A DNA stretch of 8,010 bases from Holophagae bacterium (GTDB taxonomy: Bacteria; Acidobacteriota; Thermoanaerobaculia; Thermoanaerobaculales; Sulfomarinibacteraceae), in contig DAOWGJ010000108.1 in assembly GCA_030637505.1 (NCBI GenBank), positions 1 to 8,010 of the forward strand, read 5' to 3'. A model generated the notes under the pieces. The model had not been told where the DNA came from and made no database searches. It saw nothing but the letters and a program-made list of their open reading frames with translations. This document shows, piece after piece, positions 6,566-8,010 of this stretch. The number at the start of each line of letters is the position of its first letter. Position 1 is the stretch's first letter. The translations under genes and the position numbers were made by a program.

Positions 6566-7659
6566 CGGCAATACTGTTTGCACCTCCGGTTGCCGGTGAC
6601 GAGCGTGTCAGGTTCGTTGAACCGGCCGTCGGCGCAGTACTGATCGGTCCGACGGATTTCGAGTTTGCCGTGAGCGAAGGGGACCCCACGGTGGAAAGGA
6701 TCGATGTCTATATCAAGGGGCGGCTGGTTGGATCGGCCCTCGCACCCCAGTGGTCCTTTACGTGGGATGCACCATCGGACGTTGGTGGCGAAGCCGTGTT
6801 CGCGGTGGCCTTCGGCGCCGACGGGCTGATCAGCAAGACCAGGCTTGAAACCATGGACATCGGTTTCGGCAACGAGATCCAGGTCAACGTGGTCCAACTT
6901 TACCCGGTGGTCGTTGATCGGCGAGGCCGGTTCATTCGTGACCTGGCAAAGAAGGATTTCACGGTGCTCGACCAGGGCAAGGTCGTGAACATCGAAAATT
7001 TTGCCACCGAGGCAACCAGCTTGAGCATCGCCCTGGTCCTCGATGTCAGTGGGAGCATGTTCGATCAGCTGGGATTGGTTCAGGATGCGTCGTGCGGTTT
7101 CGTCGAGCAGCTGCGACCGGAGGACGAGGTCTCGCTGTACGCATTCAATCAGGCTCTCCGGAGGGTTGTGCCCCCGACCCAGGACCGTGCGCTGGTGGGG
7201 AATGGGGTTCGTTCTCTGGTGGCACGTGGCGGCACCGCGCTCTACGATGCCATGATGAGGGTGCTCGACGACCTCCAGAGCATCCCGGGCCGAAGAGCCG
7301 TTTTTCTTTTCTCCGACGGGATGGATGAACGCAGCGTCGCCACCCTGGAACAGGTTGTCCAGGCGGCCCGCAGGAGTGAAGCCATCATCTATGCCGTTGG
7401 TTCCGGAGAAGACAAGGACACCATCGAGGCCCGCGATGACCTGGTTGTGCTGGCGGAGGAGACCGGAGGAGAGGCTCATTTCATCGGCCGCCTCAAGGAA
7501 CTTCCGAAGGTCTTCCAATCGGTTCTAACTCACCTGCGCGCTCAGTATGTCTTGAGCTATCCAATGCCCGAGGGCCCGATGGGAATCCGCCGCCTCGAGG
7601 TCCGGATCGCAAACAAGAAATATCGTGCCCGCTGCCGGTCGAGCTATGTGGCGGAGTAA
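6526..7659 (+). CDS. exported VWFA-related protein (acidobacterial type) with Ig-like N-terminal domain
   Basis: A 377-residue protein. Residues 1-24 are a signal peptide (MFRNKS, hydrophobic core, cleavage near VAG|DER). Residues about 27-112 look like a bacterial Ig-like domain: VRFVEPAVGAVLIGP, VERIDVYIKGRLVGSA, WSFTWDAPSDVGGEAVFAVA. Residues 117-160 (VNVVQLYPVVVDRRGRFI, DFTVLDQGKVVNIENF) are the pre-VWA segment typical of TIGR03436. The VWA fold at about 165-340 keeps a complete metal-ion site: DVSGS (D173, S175, S177), T237 in GGTALYDAM, and D265 in LFSDGMDE. The C-terminal QYVLSYPMPEGPMGIRRLEVRI segment is also typical. Such domains bind protein partners through a divalent metal. The start is GTG at 6526, with AGGA 7 nt upstream, 40 nt inside the preceding gene. 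Role unknown; the overlapping large exported protein is the obvious candidate partner. Confidence 0.93.
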   Translation: MFRNKSLLCAAFLTAILFAPPVAGDERVRFVEPAVGAVLIGPTDFEFAVSEGDPTVERIDVYIKGRLVGSALAPQWSFTWDAPSDVGGEAVFAVAFGADGLISKTRLETMDIGFGNEIQVNVVQLYPVVVDRRGRFIRDLAKKDFTVLDQGKVVNIENFATEATSLSIALVLDVSGSMFDQLGLVQDASCGFVEQLRPEDEVSLYAFNQALRRVVPPTQDRALVGNGVRSLVARGGTALYDAMMRVLDDLQSIPGRRAVFLFSDGMDERSVATLEQVVQAARRSEAIIYAVGSGEDKDTIEARDDLVVLAEETGGEAHFIGRLKELPKVFQSVLTHLRAQYVLSYPMPEGPMGIRRLEVRIANKKYRARCRSSYVAE

Positions 7660-7660
7660 G

Positions 7661-7712
7661 GCAACCCGGATGCACCGGAACCAATAGACGCCTGCCCAGC
7701 CCGCCGGGTTGC
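7661..7712. repeat. stem-loop after the VWA gene
   Basis: GCAACCCGG (7661-7669) and CCGGGTTGC (7704-7712) are perfect 9-bp inverted repeats separated by 34 nt, starting 2 nt after the VWA stop codon. No T-run follows, so it is not a classical intrinsic terminator; it might protect the mRNA 3' end or simply be a repeat boundary. Confidence 0.6.
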
Positions 7713-7740
7713 TATCAGCCGTCAGCTCTCAGCTCTCAGC
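7711..7740. repeat. AGCTGAY-type heptamer array, copy 2 (inverted)
   Basis: GCTATCAGCCGTCAGCTCTC followed by AGCTCTCAGC: units of the same heptamer as at 764-787, here on the opposite strand (complement AGCTGAG, AGCTGAG, AGCTGAC, GGCTGAT). It faces copy 3 at 7831-7858 in inverted orientation. Confidence 0.75.
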
Positions 7741-7830
7741 CGGGAAGCCATCTCGACCGGTTCTATCTGGGCCATGAAGAAATCCACCCCCTGCAAAGCA
7801 GTAATGCCGTTGGGGGTGCAAGCACACGAC
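7741..7830. other. 90-bp segment bracketed by inverted heptamer arrays
   Basis: No credible gene. It contains CACCCCC (7785-7791) and GGGGGTG (7812-7818), a 7-bp inverted repeat with a 20-nt loop. With the flanking inverted arrays the whole 7711-7858 block can fold on itself, like a small non-autonomous element or repeat cassette. Identity unknown. Confidence 0.4.
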
Positions 7831-7858
7831 TGACAGCTGATAGCTGATAGCTGACAGC
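7831..7858. repeat. AGCTGAY-type heptamer array, copy 3
   Basis: TGAC then AGCTGAT, AGCTGAT, AGCTGAC, AGC: three almost perfect heptamers in direct register, same orientation as copy 1 (764-787) and opposite to copy 2 (7711-7740). Confidence 0.8.
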
Positions 7859-7911
7859 GCACCTACCCGTTGATTCTCCTTCGACCTTCGAAGCCGTTCG
7901 AGGGTAAGTGC
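7859..7911. repeat. inverted repeat with inner hairpin
   Basis: GCACCTACCC (7859-7868) pairs with GGGTAAGTGC (7902-7911) at 9 of 10 positions. Inside lies a second perfect hairpin CTTCGA-CCT-TCGAAG (7879-7893). The left arm starts at the very base where heptamer copy 3 ends. No T-run follows on either strand, so a terminator is unlikely. Confidence 0.55.
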
Positions 7912-7978
7912 CTAACCCGACCTTCTCACCAGTGATCTACTACGGCGCGAAATACGCAGCCATCTTCGACGTTTGCTT

Positions 7979-8010
7979 GAATTCGCTCAATCAACGTACT
8001 GTCAAGTACG
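7979..8010. repeat. left half of a palindromic repeat cut by the window edge
   Basis: CGTACT-GTCA-AGTACG (7995-8010) is a perfect 6-bp hairpin ending exactly at the window edge, preceded by GAATTCGCTCA (7979-7989). From memory, similar GAATTCGC...CGTACT...AGTACG sequences recur between genes in other bacteria and usually continue into a matching GCGAATTC arm. The stretch 7912-7978 shows no gene or other structure I can support. Confidence 0.5.

Noticed and set aside
6544..7518. 324-codon open frame on the minus strand opposite the VWA gene
   Set aside because: It lies entirely against a gene with a recognised domain and complete metal site; long antisense frames are common in G+C-rich coding DNA, and the translation has no recognisable features.
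7774..7833. 19-codon ORF (ATG to TGA) in the segment between heptamer arrays
   Set aside because: No ribosome site, stop codon formed by the repeat itself, and too short to support; likely chance.
7711..7858. CRISPR array
   Set aside because: The units are 7-nt contiguous repeats without spacers; there is no repeat-spacer periodicity and no cas gene nearby.

Overview
The window looks like a piece of a G+C-rich, Gram-negative (diderm) chromosome, most likely Acidobacteriota. The main taxonomic clue is the last gene: its central region (an unusual N-terminal strand region, then a MIDAS-containing von Willebrand A fold, then a short C-terminal tail) matches the 'VWFA-related Acidobacterial domain' family (TIGR03436). 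A lipoprotein with Ser at +2 and a C-terminal-Phe beta-barrel protein both imply an outer membrane. The assignment is inferred from protein families only; there is no rRNA or tRNA gene in the window.

Layout. Positions 1-545 (minus) hold the N-terminal 181 residues of a UbiA/MenA-type membrane prenyltransferase, running off the left edge. Positions 546-791 are non-coding and hold a weak hairpin with a T-run, a dispersed hairpin repeat (621-708), a textbook intrinsic terminator for the minus strand (734-758) and a short AGCTGAY-type heptamer array (764-787). Positions 792-1604 (minus) encode a periplasmic amino-acid-type (family 3) solute-binding protein. Positions 1665-2246 (minus) encode a DUF4136-type lipoprotein with a Gly/Tyr-rich insert. 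Positions 2247-2421 are non-coding and contain five tandem degenerate octamers. Positions 2422-3273 (minus) encode a signal-peptide-bearing probable outer-membrane beta-barrel protein. A 133-bp divergent intergenic region follows. On the plus strand are a 1,052-residue exported protein of unknown function (3407-6565) and, overlapping it by 40 nt, the exported VWA protein (6526-7659). Positions 7660-8010 have no gene and are a stack of abutting inverted repeats and dispersed repeat elements.

How the genes relate. Every complete protein here carries an export signal, and the left partial gene is an integral membrane enzyme, so this is an envelope neighbourhood. The large exported protein and the VWA protein are almost certainly translationally coupled and probably act together outside the cytoplasm; neither the substrate nor the role can be read from the sequence. 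The three complete minus-strand genes point the same way and may be partly co-transcribed, ending at the terminator at 734-758. I see no transporter permease or ATPase for the solute-binding protein.

The items most worth a second look are the uncharacterised large exported protein/VWA pair and the very dense intergenic repeat structure, with four or more unrelated short repeat families lying next to gene ends.
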